Shown: piece after piece, positions 7,950-16,173 of the stretch
How positions within the stretch are numbered: the first letter of the stretch is position 1
Layout: each line of letters starts with the position of its first letter
NCBI RefSeq assembly: GCF_003217325.1
Contig: NZ_QJTI01000017.1
Location: forward strand, 1-64,000
From: Rhodopseudomonas faecalis
GTDB taxonomy: Bacteria; Pseudomonadota; Alphaproteobacteria; Rhizobiales; Xanthobacteraceae
Length of the DNA: 64,000 bases
Direction: 5' to 3'
Program-made: the position numbers and the translations under genes
Notes under the pieces: model-generated
Databases searched by the model: none
Seen by the model: only the letters and a program-made list of their open reading frames with translations
Told to the model about the DNA's origin: nothing

Positions 7950-9299
7950 TTACGACGGTGCGGCGCGAACGCCAGTAAGCAAGCGCCCGACTTCCTCCAA
8001 TCCACGGCGATATACATCGGCCAAGTCATCGTGGCGCGAGGGGGCATCATAGAGTGGCCCTGGCTTGTGGATGAGGGCCTTGGCGAGTTCCGGGCGCTTC
8101 GATAGTCGTTCGAATGCAATCTGGAAGGATCGGACCTGCTGACCTTCGGCCTGCCTGGTGTCCAATGTGGCAGCCTTCAGGTCAGGTACGCCGTAAATGG
8201 TCGCGTCTTTGCCTCGCAGAGAGGCCCGCCGAATGAGGCAAGGCAGGCAGTATCCGCAGTGTCCCTGCTGCTTCTTGGCCCAACGCCCCTTCGTCGGTGA
8301 CGAACATGATAGCGACAGCGGGACGAGCTGCTTCAACACGGACGGATCGGCACATTGGGCGACCATCTCCCCTTTGGTCTTATCCCAATAGGGATTCTCG
8401 ACTATCCCTCCAACGCCGAGCGCCTGGAGCAAATCGTTCCACCGGGTCATATAAAAAGGATGCGTCGTCCGGGTGCTGAGCGCGCCGAGCCGAAGCCGAT
8501 CGAGCGGTACATTGAGCGCGATCAGACCATTCTCCGGAACCTTGAGCACGAAGTCACGGCCTAGCGCGGTTCCAGCGGCGACGCCCAGGGAGAAGAATAG
8601 GAACGAGCGGCCGCGCGTGGTGCCCTCCGATGCGACATCCTCGACGAGCCCGCTATCGAAGTTCATCCACACCCGCAGCCGATCGAAGGCGGATGATTTG
8701 TAAGCGGCTTTCAAACCTTCGAAGCACTGCTCCTGCGACTTGCTCACCAACCCTTCGCCGGCGTGGCTGACTAGGAGGGGCGTCTCGCCAGCATTCAAGC
8801 TGTCGATCACGCCGATCAGACTGTCCAAACCACCGGAAAATAGACTCACGCCATCGAACGGGGCAGGTATAAAGGTGGGTGCCGCGACAGGAACCAGCTT
8901 CGCATAGTCCTTGGCACGTTTGCGGAAGCCAACATCCCATCTGTCGCCGGTCAGGAAGTTGAGGGCGCGGACCAATATCGGTGCCGCGGCGGTCCATCGC
9001 ACCGGATCGCTCACCGGGATGACCAGCCGAATTTCGCGCGTCCAGGCGTCCTGCGATTCCGTGAAGCGGGAGATGCGGGTGTCCGCTGCGTGGACATGGG
9101 CGGCAACGACGAGCATGTCCACGCCGACTTCGCTCGGGGTCAGGTGCAGCGCCTTGAGGTCGGCCAAGGCGCGGCCGATCCCATGATCGAGACGCGTGCC
9201 CGTTACCAACTGCAAGGTCGATGCAACCTCGTCGCTCGCCTTCGGGACACGGGTTTTGTCGTCCGGTCCGAAACGGCCGATGATGACATGGCGCCTCAT
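7950..9299 (-). CDS. qatC: QatC, QueC-like PP-loop protein
   Basis: A 449-residue protein, about twice the length of housekeeping QueC. A PP-loop ATP-binding motif SGGLDS sits at about residue 153, and a C-terminal zinc site in CSSPTKGRW...HCGYCLPC at about 330-350, as in QueC 7-cyano-7-deazaguanine synthase. The N-terminal ~150 residues are specific to the Qat form. Its start overlaps the qatB stop (ATGA), implying translational coupling. Gene order identifies it as QatC; the real substrate in defence is not known to me. Confidence 0.9.
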   Translation of the reverse strand: MRRHVIIGRFGPDDKTRVPKASDEVASTLQLVTGTRLDHGIGRALADLKALHLTPSEVGVDMLVVAAHVHAADTRISRFTESQDAWTREIRLVIPVSDPVRWTAAAPILVRALNFLTGDRWDVGFRKRAKDYAKLVPVAAPTFIPAPFDGVSLFSGGLDSLIGVIDSLNAGETPLLVSHAGEGLVSKSQEQCFEGLKAAYKSSAFDRLRVWMNFDSGLVEDVASEGTTRGRSFLFFSLGVAAGTALGRDFVLKVPENGLIALNVPLDRLRLGALSTRTTHPFYMTRWNDLLQALGVGGIVENPYWDKTKGEMVAQCADPSVLKQLVPLSLSCSSPTKGRWAKKQQGHCGYCLPCLIRRASLRGKDATIYGVPDLKAATLDTRQAEGQQVRSFQIAFERLSKRPELAKALIHKPGPLYDAPSRHDDLADVYRRGLEEVGRLLTGVRAAPS

Positions 9300-10168
9300 T
9301 TCGCTGCCTCCCCGTCGCCCATCGTATGCAACACGTCGAAGGCGGATTGATAAACGTTGGTTACAAAGCCCATCACCGCATCAGGGGTCAGCGACTGGAT
9401 GTTCACACCCGCGGCGTTGATGGCGTCGCTGACAGCACGCTGGATAAAATCACGCAATTGCGCTTGAACCCTCTCGGCTGCGCGCGGATCGGTGGGCAAG
9501 GTCACGACTTTGGTGCCGATGTCGTTGCAGATGCGCGCCTCGATCGCGTGCGTTGCATATAGTTCGAAGACGGTTTGTATCTGGCCGGGTGTGAGTGCAT
9601 CGATATCGGTAATGCCCGCACCGGCGAGATCGGCGATGGTCTCGACGAAGGCGTCTCGCGCGATTCCCTCGTCGATCGACCCGCCTTCGGGGCAAATGTA
9701 ATCGGCGAGCCCCGCGAATACTTCCTCAATCGGCCGCCCGGCGAGGCTTTCAAGGTTGAGCGTTCGCAGAGCTTCGCGAACGCCATTGGCACTGGCGTCA
9801 TTGAGGAATCTGACGAGCCCGGCACCCGCTCCGCGCGATGAGCCCATGCGCTGCGCTGCCTGGCGCGAACCGCCCGCCGATTTGGACACATATTGCGAGA
9901 CAGCGCGGCCGAGACTCCTGCGGTCGCGGCCGCCCGAGCTTACGAAGCGCGTGAAATTGCTTCGCGCCGATGTAAAGCGATCCGATGCTCCTGCTGGCGG
10001 AGCTGGTCGGGGTGCCGGGGCGGGAGGAACCGCTGGGGGCGATCCATCAGGCGACACGGGTTGCGTTACGTCGCCCGCGCTGGTCCCGCCGTCGCCGTCA
10101 CCCTGCAACCAACTCGGTATGAGCGGCGTGCCGCCGCCCGCACCTCCAAAAGCGTTCGACGTGCCCAT
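9296..10168 (-). CDS. qatB: QatB
   Basis: A 290-residue protein. The start chosen (MGTSNAFGGAGGGTPLIPSWL at 10168) overlaps the qatA stop (TGATG), so translation is coupled; the longer open frame is rejected. The N-terminal ~65 residues are Gly/Pro-rich and disordered, typical for QatB. The rest is helical (NFTRFVSSGGRDRRSLGRAVSQYV, then RFLNDASANGVREALR). QatB has no known enzymatic motif; it is an obligatory component of Qat systems. Identity rests on position and this architecture. Confidence 0.82.
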   Translation of the reverse strand: MGTSNAFGGAGGGTPLIPSWLQGDGDGGTSAGDVTQPVSPDGSPPAVPPAPAPRPAPPAGASDRFTSARSNFTRFVSSGGRDRRSLGRAVSQYVSKSAGGSRQAAQRMGSSRGAGAGLVRFLNDASANGVREALRTLNLESLAGRPIEEVFAGLADYICPEGGSIDEGIARDAFVETIADLAGAGITDIDALTPGQIQTVFELYATHAIEARICNDIGTKVVTLPTDPRAAERVQAQLRDFIQRAVSDAINAAGVNIQSLTPDAVMGFVTNVYQSAFDVLHTMGDGEAAK

Positions 10169-12126
10169 CAGCGCCCACCTTTCCGAGTGCGAAGCGCGGC
10201 GCTCGCCGTCGTCTTCAGGAACGATGATCGGGACGTCGACCACCCTTGGAGCAGTTTTTCGAATCGAGCAACGGCGTCGGAATCCTTGATGACGCCTTCC
10301 CAGCCGGACGTGGGCCACGGCCCGCACCGATCGGCCGGCAAGGCTTCGAGCAGGTCGAGAAGATTGGCTTGAAGTGTCGGGTGCGCGCGAACCAACACGG
10401 CAAGTCCATCAATGCCGGGGGGCGCAATATCGAAGGCATCTCCGCCCATGACGCGCCCGCGCAGTTCCTCGAAGACCTGGGCGGCCTCGGCCGGAACGAG
10501 CTGCTTGAGTTCGCCTTCGAACGCCTGGACGGCAAGTTTCGGACCGAGCAGTTTTTCGACCACAGCAGCGAGTCGCCCGAGGACGGAGGCCGCCCCGAAA
10601 TAGTCCTTCCGGTCCTTGGTCACGAACAGATAGGGACGCAGATCAACTTCGGCCAAGGCCGGAGACAACCGCGCCCAGGCGCGTATCGCGTCCGCTGCCT
10701 TCCATTCTGTCAGGATGGCGCTGTCTTTGGAGTCAGGTACGGCTGTCGGCTTGGCGTCATCAAGGGAACTGATCTTCGGCCCGGTCCGCTTAGGTTTAGG
10801 AGACGGCTTCTCTTGCGAAGCGTCAGCTTCCAGCGCCGCCAAGTCTGCGCAGTGACCATCCGGATCGCGGGCGGCAGCGCTGGCAATCTGGTCGAACAAT
10901 CTGGAGAGGAAGCGTTCGGCCAGCATGAACTTCGCCAGGACGGGCAGCTTCACCTCTTCTCCAAAGCCGCGAGCGAGCGCGGTTTGATGGCGCAGCAGCA
11001 GGGTGTTCAGGAAGCGCTTGATCTGCCGCGGATTGCCTTGCGTGCCGCTGGCCAGGATCGGACCGATCTGGTCGCTCAAGGTGAGCGCGTTCTGGACCTT
11101 GCTGGCTTTATCGCCCAAGGCGGTTTTGACCGTCTGCGCGTCGAGCCCGGCCGTCTTCCAGGGCCGTTTGAGCAGTTCACGCGCGACGTTGATCAGCGCT
11201 GAGTAAGCGGGGGCGTCCTCGCCTAGCTCGGCGCCAATGAGCAACATGGTGACATAGATGCGGGTTTCGGTCTCGCCCAAAGCTGGAATACGGAACGGTA
11301 TTTGGATCAGCTTTTCGAGATAGTTGCGCGCGTAGTCGCGGGGGCCGGTCGTGTCCGGCAACTCCGGGAAATGCTTGCGCACCGAATATTCGATCATCGC
11401 CTCGTCGGCCGCGACGATGAACGCGGTGCGGGCAGTGAATACGAACAGGCGAACCGCTTCGAGGGTTTCAATCGCCGTATCCGGCAGGCAGCGGTCGAGA
11501 TCGTCGATGAGAACGATCAGTTGCTCGACGCCCGCCTGCTTGAGCAGATCGTCAAAAGCCTTTCGGAACGCCTCAATCTCTTCGGGTACATTCTTCGACT
11601 CACCGGGTTTCAGCAGACCCTGCACACCGTCGATGGCTTTGTCGTAATTCTCCTGCGTGGCGAGTTTTGAGGGATCGGAGAAAATGCCCTTCAAGGTGCC
11701 GACCACCGCGCCAACCTGATCGGCTGTGGGAATGCCGGTGAATGCGGTGAAAGCGAGACCGCCGCCGTGCCGCGCGATCTTGAGCCAGTCGATCCGCCGG
11801 AAAATGTCTTTCACGGCCATGCCGGCCTGAGTAAGCGACGGACGTCTTTCGATAAGCCCGGTGACGATGCCCTCGATCAGCGCGATCTTGGCGTCTTCGA
11901 ATCCCTGAAAACGCCAGCCATTGAATTTGATACAGAGGACGTCCTTGTCAGAACTGAGGCCATTCTCGATCATCTCCAGGATGCTGGATTTGCCGGCGCC
12001 CCAGTCACCATGAACACCGATAGTGACGGCCCGCTCGGGCTTTTCGCGCAACAGCCCGATGATGGTCTTTGCGATCGCTTCATTGTTGAGAAGATCTACC
12101 TTTGTCTCATTATCCGTTAGAATCAT
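10168..12126 (-). CDS. qatA: QatA, KAP-family P-loop ATPase
   Basis: A 652-residue KAP NTPase. Walker A is GDWGAGKSS at about residues 40-48 and Walker B LIVLIDDLDRC at about 200-210, with the DLDRC signature of the KAP family. Unlike many KAP proteins there are no evident membrane helices inserted between them. It starts the qatABCD operon. The 30 bp between it and the herA remnant leave little room for a promoter, so the operon may once have been co-transcribed with herA and may now depend on a promoter inside or beyond the IS1595 element. Confidence 0.9.
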   Translation of the reverse strand: MILTDNETKVDLLNNEAIAKTIIGLLREKPERAVTIGVHGDWGAGKSSILEMIENGLSSDKDVLCIKFNGWRFQGFEDAKIALIEGIVTGLIERRPSLTQAGMAVKDIFRRIDWLKIARHGGGLAFTAFTGIPTADQVGAVVGTLKGIFSDPSKLATQENYDKAIDGVQGLLKPGESKNVPEEIEAFRKAFDDLLKQAGVEQLIVLIDDLDRCLPDTAIETLEAVRLFVFTARTAFIVAADEAMIEYSVRKHFPELPDTTGPRDYARNYLEKLIQIPFRIPALGETETRIYVTMLLIGAELGEDAPAYSALINVARELLKRPWKTAGLDAQTVKTALGDKASKVQNALTLSDQIGPILASGTQGNPRQIKRFLNTLLLRHQTALARGFGEEVKLPVLAKFMLAERFLSRLFDQIASAAARDPDGHCADLAALEADASQEKPSPKPKRTGPKISSLDDAKPTAVPDSKDSAILTEWKAADAIRAWARLSPALAEVDLRPYLFVTKDRKDYFGAASVLGRLAAVVEKLLGPKLAVQAFEGELKQLVPAEAAQVFEELRGRVMGGDAFDIAPPGIDGLAVLVRAHPTLQANLLDLLEALPADRCGPWPTSGWEGVIKDSDAVARFEKLLQGWSTSRSSFLKTTASAALRTRKGGR

Positions 12127-12156
12127 ACCTTCCCCCCAATGTATTCACAGCCGCTC

Positions 12157-12630
12157 TTAGCCGCTGTTACGAGATTGTCCTCGTAAACATTCGATTGCTG
12201 ACGCAATGGCAGCATCATCCGGCTTCACCGTCCCCCATTCCTTCCAAAACTCTCGAGTCGCGCTATCCGGTACCACCTTAGGGATGTCGAGCTTGATCCG
12301 CGTCGGCAGCAGAACGGCGTCACCCAGCAACAGCGCCTCCCCCGTGTCGAGTAGCGGCAATATGCTCGTCAGCCCTGCTAAAGAGTCCGGCATTAAGCGC
12401 TTGATGACACCTTGATCAGTCTCATTAGTGAGGCGCAACGCCAAAAAATTATTGCACTGGCTAAGAATGGTCCGACTGACGTCCGAGGGACGCTGGCTCA
12501 CAACAAGCAAGGAGAACCCATACTTTCGGCCTTCCTTGGCGATCCTTTCGAACGATCCTAGAGCCTGACGTTGAACCGCATCAGCGTCATCACGAACCGG
12601 AAGATAAAGGTGCGCTTCGTCGCACAACAG
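12157..12630 (-). pseudogene. herA 3' remnant (HerA-FtsK ATPase)
   Basis: Only the last ~155 residues of a HerA-type hexameric ATPase remain: LLCDEAHLYLPV (Walker B region), the SQRPSDVS sensor region, CNNFLALRLTN and the C-terminal FWKEWG. The Walker A half is missing. The reading frame begins exactly inside the IS1595-family terminal repeat, whose end supplies an apparent ATG. The N-terminal half is not found at the other end of the element (16040 onward), so insertion was followed by a deletion. The fragment is probably inactive. Confidence 0.8.
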
Positions 12631-12750
12631 CGGCATTAGGTAGCAAGCGCCACCAGACCTATTCTAACTCCCTGAAATATATAAGGTCTTTGATTCGCAA
12701 ATTTTGAGCGCTGCAAGCGATTGATCGACTTTGACCGAAGGTCACATGCC

Positions 12751-13695
12751 TCACATCGAAGGTGCCGATACACTCATATCGCGAAGGTCGTTATCGAGCT
12801 TGCGTCGTGCCTGGCTGACCGGAATCGGGCGACGGTAGTCTGCCAAGCTTTCAGTGGAAACGCAGATGATTGCATCTGGATCGAACCGTCTTGCCTCGCT
12901 TCTCAGACACGCGGCAATTTGCGGATCAGGCGGAAAATGCAGCGCTGGGTAAGAAACGGTTGTGCCGTTTATCGTTCGCGTTTCGTGGCGGGCGAAGGGC
13001 TTTCGGTCGATTTGGTCATAGAATCCGTCCCATTTCGCGTCCGACAGAAGTGCTTCAGCAACTACCTCGTAGATGGTGCCGTCTCTGTTTGGGGCAACGT
13101 AGACTCGGGTAGATCTTGCTGTAGACCAGATGTGGTTTCGATCAAGGAAGTTGAACTGAAGGTCGCACAGGCTCTTCATTCGAGACGAGTTGAAAAAGCC
13201 AAAGTCCGGGTGTCGTTGATCGAGAATTTCTCGCACTGTGTTGACGTCGGCTGCCAGCTTTTCGGCGACGTGCCGGGACAGTTGTCCGAGATGATCACTG
13301 ATTATCTGATTGGTCGTTCTTATATCAGGCCACGACATCCGCTGGATTTCGCGGATTTGCGAAAAGATACGATGACCTTCGAATGTCCAAGACCTTCCCA
13401 AACCGACGTCATTCCTTGACCTCGCTTGGTCTAGGTCAAAGCTGATCAGGATGTTCAGACAATCAAATGCATCCATGAGGAACGGGTCGATGCTGACAGG
13501 TCCCAACAGAAAGTTGTGCCGCTTCGATGCATGCATTTTGTCGAACCGCGCGATGTCGTCGAAGTAGAGTATGGATTTGGTAGCTTTGTCGAATCGTTCC
13601 CTTATGGCGCCCGACCAGGGAATACTCGCTACCCCATCGAATTTCCGCATGGCCTCTTTCTGAAACATCCGGTTCAGCGCGTCATTCAAATCCAT
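12751..13695 (-). CDS. Passenger protein of unknown function, 314 residues
   Basis: A soluble protein with no recognised domain. Noticeable features: a basic N-terminal helix, a central LDQARSRNDVGLGRSWTFEGHRIF segment, and a C-terminal region FDPDAIICVSTESLADYRRP that could be a strand-loop with acidic residues. It lies between the left terminal repeat of IS1595 copy 1 and the divergent transposase region, so it is a cargo gene. Base composition is visibly lower in GC than the core genes, in line with transfer. No counterpart exists in the other IS1595 copy. Confidence 0.65.
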   Translation of the reverse strand: MDLNDALNRMFQKEAMRKFDGVASIPWSGAIRERFDKATKSILYFDDIARFDKMHASKRHNFLLGPVSIDPFLMDAFDCLNILISFDLDQARSRNDVGLGRSWTFEGHRIFSQIREIQRMSWPDIRTTNQIISDHLGQLSRHVAEKLAADVNTVREILDQRHPDFGFFNSSRMKSLCDLQFNFLDRNHIWSTARSTRVYVAPNRDGTIYEVVAEALLSDAKWDGFYDQIDRKPFARHETRTINGTTVSYPALHFPPDPQIAACLRSEARRFDPDAIICVSTESLADYRRPIPVSQARRKLDNDLRDMSVSAPSM

Positions 13696-13831
13696 ACAGA
13701 TGCCATTCCGTTTGCTTAAGCCTGGACGAAATAATGATTGCCGGCGAGCAACAGAGCAAAGCCAATCTTAGGCATTTGCTAACCATAGATTCCCATGGAT
13801 CTCGGCTACGGTCTCCGATATCTCAGGCCGC

Positions 13832-13921
13832 ATGACCCTTCGTTCTCACATAGCCCTGCGTGGCGCGCGGACCGACCGCCGACATCATGCACGTGTTCTG
13901 GCTATGACTGGGACCGTCTGA
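13832..13921 (+). CDS. Conserved small ORF a upstream of transposase
   Basis: A 29-codon ORF (MTLRSHIALRGARTD...). A related 27-codon ORF at the same place in the other IS1595 copy (38039-38122, minus) begins MTYRSHIALRGERTI. The first dozen codons are strongly conserved; the rest drifts with a small in-frame length difference. No clear ribosome binding site. It may be a leader peptide or the coding relic of a longer gene. Confidence 0.4.
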   Translation: MTLRSHIALRGARTDRRHHARVLAMTGTV

Positions 13922-13991
13922 TCCGGAAACGTCGTTCGCTCGCCATGCAGCCCGTGACTGCTGTGTTCTGCGTATCGAACGAAGGTTTCCC

Positions 13992-14063
13992 ATGTTCTCC
14001 CATCATCCTCTTCGAGGTGCTGCCCTGACGATCGTCGTCGGGGGCTGGTCCATACGTTGCTGA
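13992..14063 (+). CDS. Conserved small ORF b (leader peptide) upstream of transposase
   Basis: A 23-codon ORF starting MFSHHPLRGAALT and ending VVGGWSIRC. An AAGG lies 8 bases before the ATG. The equivalent ORF in the other element (37911-37979) shares 15 of 22 residues, including MFS, GAALT and VGGWSIR, with an equally placed GAGG. It ends 30 bp before the transposase ATG, suggesting translational coupling or attenuation of transposase expression. Confidence 0.5.
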   Translation: MFSHHPLRGAALTIVVGGWSIRC

Positions 14064-14093
14064 CCGATTTGCTTCCTTTCGGAGGAAGTGCTG

Positions 14094-15092
14094 ATGGGAC
14101 AGCATTTCCTCCTCTCCAAAGACGCTCGTGATCTGCCGCTTCAGAAGGTCATGCGAATGACCGAGCCTGGGGCGTATCGCTGGTTCAAGCGAGCCCGCTG
14201 GCCGGAAACCAACGGCGAGCCGTATTGCCCTTCCTGCGGCAATCTGCGGTGCTACGAGCTTGCTCGTGGCAGCCGCTTCAAATGCTCGGCCAAGGAATGC
14301 CGCAAGGAGTTTACCGTCACCAGCGGCACCATCTTTGCCAGCCGGAAGCTGAAGTTTCGGCAGATTCTGGCGGTCATCGCCATGTCGGCCAATGCCGCGA
14401 AAGGCAAGGCTGCGCTGCAGGTTGCCCGAGAGCTTGGGGTCCAGACGAAGACCGCATGGCACAACCTTATGAAGCTGAGAGAGGCGTTGGCGGCTCGACG
14501 TGAGGAGATGCAGCTCGATGGCCAGGTCGAGATCGACGGCATGTATCTCGCCGGTCACATCCGCCCCGAGAACCGCAAGGAAGATCGGGAGGACCGACGT
14601 AAGATTCAGTCGCCGAAGCGCGTGGTCGTCATGGCAGTCCGGGAGCGGGATTCCTCCGGCCAGACGCTGACCCGCGTTACCCTGAGCGAGAACTCCGATT
14701 GCGCATGGGACATGGTCCGGTCACACGTGTCCCGGAAGGCCCACGTCTACGCGGACGAGCATCTGGCCTACGACGAACTTTGCGGCTTGAATCCGCTGAC
14801 CCGCGTGAACCATTCGGAGGCGTACCAGCACGGCTTTGGTGTATCGACCAACATCATCGAGAGCTTCTTCTCTCGCGTCCGACGATCGTACCGTGGGATT
14901 CATCACCGGTTCTCGATGAAGTACCTCGACTGGTATGCCGCCGAACTGGCCTGGCGCGAAGATCGCCGGCGTGTTGGCAATGGAGGGCACGTTCTCGAGA
15001 TGCTGAAGCGCGCCTTGGCGCATCCGACGTCGCGCAATCTCTGCGGATACTGGCAGGGAAACAAGCCGGACGATCTTGTGTGGACGGGATAA
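14094..15092 (+). CDS. IS1595-family transposase, copy 1
   Basis: 332 residues from the ATG at 14094, eight bases after GGAGG (a GTG at 14088 is too close to it). An N-terminal zinc ribbon (CPSCGNLRC and CSAKEC), a helix-turn-helix (GVQTKTAWHNLMKLREAL), and an ISXO2-like DDE domain follow: VEIDGMYLAG (first Asp), VYADEHLAYD (second Asp) and the NIIESFFSRVRRSYRGIHHRFSM region with the third catalytic residue. Very similar to copy 2 at 36882-37880. It appears intact, so it may mobilise either element in cis or trans. Confidence 0.92.
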   Translation: MGQHFLLSKDARDLPLQKVMRMTEPGAYRWFKRARWPETNGEPYCPSCGNLRCYELARGSRFKCSAKECRKEFTVTSGTIFASRKLKFRQILAVIAMSANAAKGKAALQVARELGVQTKTAWHNLMKLREALAARREEMQLDGQVEIDGMYLAGHIRPENRKEDREDRRKIQSPKRVVVMAVRERDSSGQTLTRVTLSENSDCAWDMVRSHVSRKAHVYADEHLAYDELCGLNPLTRVNHSEAYQHGFGVSTNIIESFFSRVRRSYRGIHHRFSMKYLDWYAAELAWREDRRRVGNGGHVLEMLKRALAHPTSRNLCGYWQGNKPDDLVWTG

Positions 15093-15147
15093 TCACGCCC
15101 ACAATAATCGGGTTACGCTATCGCAAAAAACTCGGGAAGTCTTTTGA

Positions 15148-15381
15148 ATGAAGAGGAATCGAAATCGCTGGAATACGCCGCCAGCGTATTTTGACGGTTA
15201 CATGGGGTTCTTGGGCCATAAGTGCGGTTTCGACTTGAAACCGAAGAAGGACATGCAATTCCGCGTAATGTGTGTCGAGCTAAGTGGATTCCCAGACGGA
15301 CCAGTCGTCACACTTCTGCTTGAAGATGATATTCACGAGTGTTTTTGGGAGGTCAAGCGGATGTCCTTTGCGATGAATTGA
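15148..15381 (+). CDS. Hypothetical protein in IS1595 copy 1, 77 residues
   Basis: The start MKRNRNRWNTPPAYF follows GGGAAG at 9 bases. The protein is small and mostly beta (QFRVMCVELSGFPDGPVVTLLLEDDIHECFWEVKRMSF). It sits between transposase and the winged-helix gene and is absent from copy 2, where those two genes overlap by 4 bp. It is therefore an extra insertion into the IS core. No family recognised. Confidence 0.5.
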   Translation: MKRNRNRWNTPPAYFDGYMGFLGHKCGFDLKPKKDMQFRVMCVELSGFPDGPVVTLLLEDDIHECFWEVKRMSFAMN

Positions 15382-15522
15382 GGCGCCAAAAGACCGCAAC
15401 GATTCGTATTTTCCGCGGAAGAAAGTGTACAGACGAGTATAACGTACCGACAAAGGTGCTGCGATCACCAAAAGCTCGTCAGCACATCGAGACCGCATCA
15501 AGCCAGTCGTAGTCCTTGGCCA

Positions 15523-15960
15523 CTACGCCGCGACCTTCCATAGGAGGGATCGGCCGTCGCCTCTGATCGGCTCGACGCGACTGCGCTTTGCGAGACCGGA
15601 CAATGAGATTGCAACCCTGTTCGCGATCTCCGGCATTCTGGGGTCGTCTTCTGGAACGTTCTTTTGCAAGGCCACCCGGATCGCGCATTCATGGGACGAA
15701 ATTGGCACTTGTGCGAGGCGGAGCGTATTCAGGATGCGCGCGGACAGATTATCGTCGGCGAACAATCCACCAAGGAACGTGCCGCGCGTGCTAGAACGCC
15801 GCGTTTTTGATTTTGTCAGCGTGTGGTCTGGTTTGTAGATCTGGATAACCGTATCAATCGCCGCGATGTCACGGTCGATCTTCGCAATTTGGTCAATCAA
15901 TTCCTGACGAACAGACCTCAGTTCATCGTGCTTGCTGCACAGTTCGCGAACAACATCCAT
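15523..15960 (-). CDS. IS1595 accessory winged-helix protein, copy 1
   Basis: 145 residues. The N-terminal ~45 residues form a coiled coil (ELCSKHDELRSVRQELIDQIAKIDRDIAAIDTVIQIY), followed by a basic linker and a winged helix (LSARILNTLRLAQVPISSHECAIRVAL...ISLSGLAKRSRVEPI) ending in WKVAA. The same gene lies beside the terminal repeat of copy 2, about 80 bp from the end and convergent with the transposase. It is therefore a fixed part of this IS group and probably a repressor or end-binding cofactor; that role is inferred. Confidence 0.75.
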   Translation of the reverse strand: MDVVRELCSKHDELRSVRQELIDQIAKIDRDIAAIDTVIQIYKPDHTLTKSKTRRSSTRGTFLGGLFADDNLSARILNTLRLAQVPISSHECAIRVALQKNVPEDDPRMPEIANRVAISLSGLAKRSRVEPIRGDGRSLLWKVAA

Positions 15961-16173
15961 TGGAACGCCCCAAATATAGATGGGGCCATTATGAAGTCGG
16001 GTGGGGCGTTGGTCTGGTGGCGTTTGCTACCTAATGCCGGATGTCTGCGTAGGACGGCTAATACGGCGTCGACAAGGTGCGCACATCGAATGACACCGCC
16101 GTCGGCCTAGATTGAGGCCATACTAGTTAACACTGCTTTGGCCATCATCGGCACTGTCCTGATCAGCGAGGCG

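Larger units (their letters stand above)
12631..16039. mobile_element. IS1595-family element with passengers, copy 1
   Basis: Both ends carry the inward-facing terminal sequence CGGCATTAGGTAGCAA followed by (G/A)CGCCACCAGACC (12631-12659 and, inverted, 16011-16039). Inside are a 314-aa passenger gene, two tiny ORFs, the transposase, a 77-aa ORF and a winged-helix gene next to the right end. Length is 3409 bp. The 8 bp flanking the two ends (CACAACAG and GATGTCTG) do not match, and the flanks are herA and an RTX locus. Either one side was deleted or the ends belong to different insertions. Confidence 0.75.
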
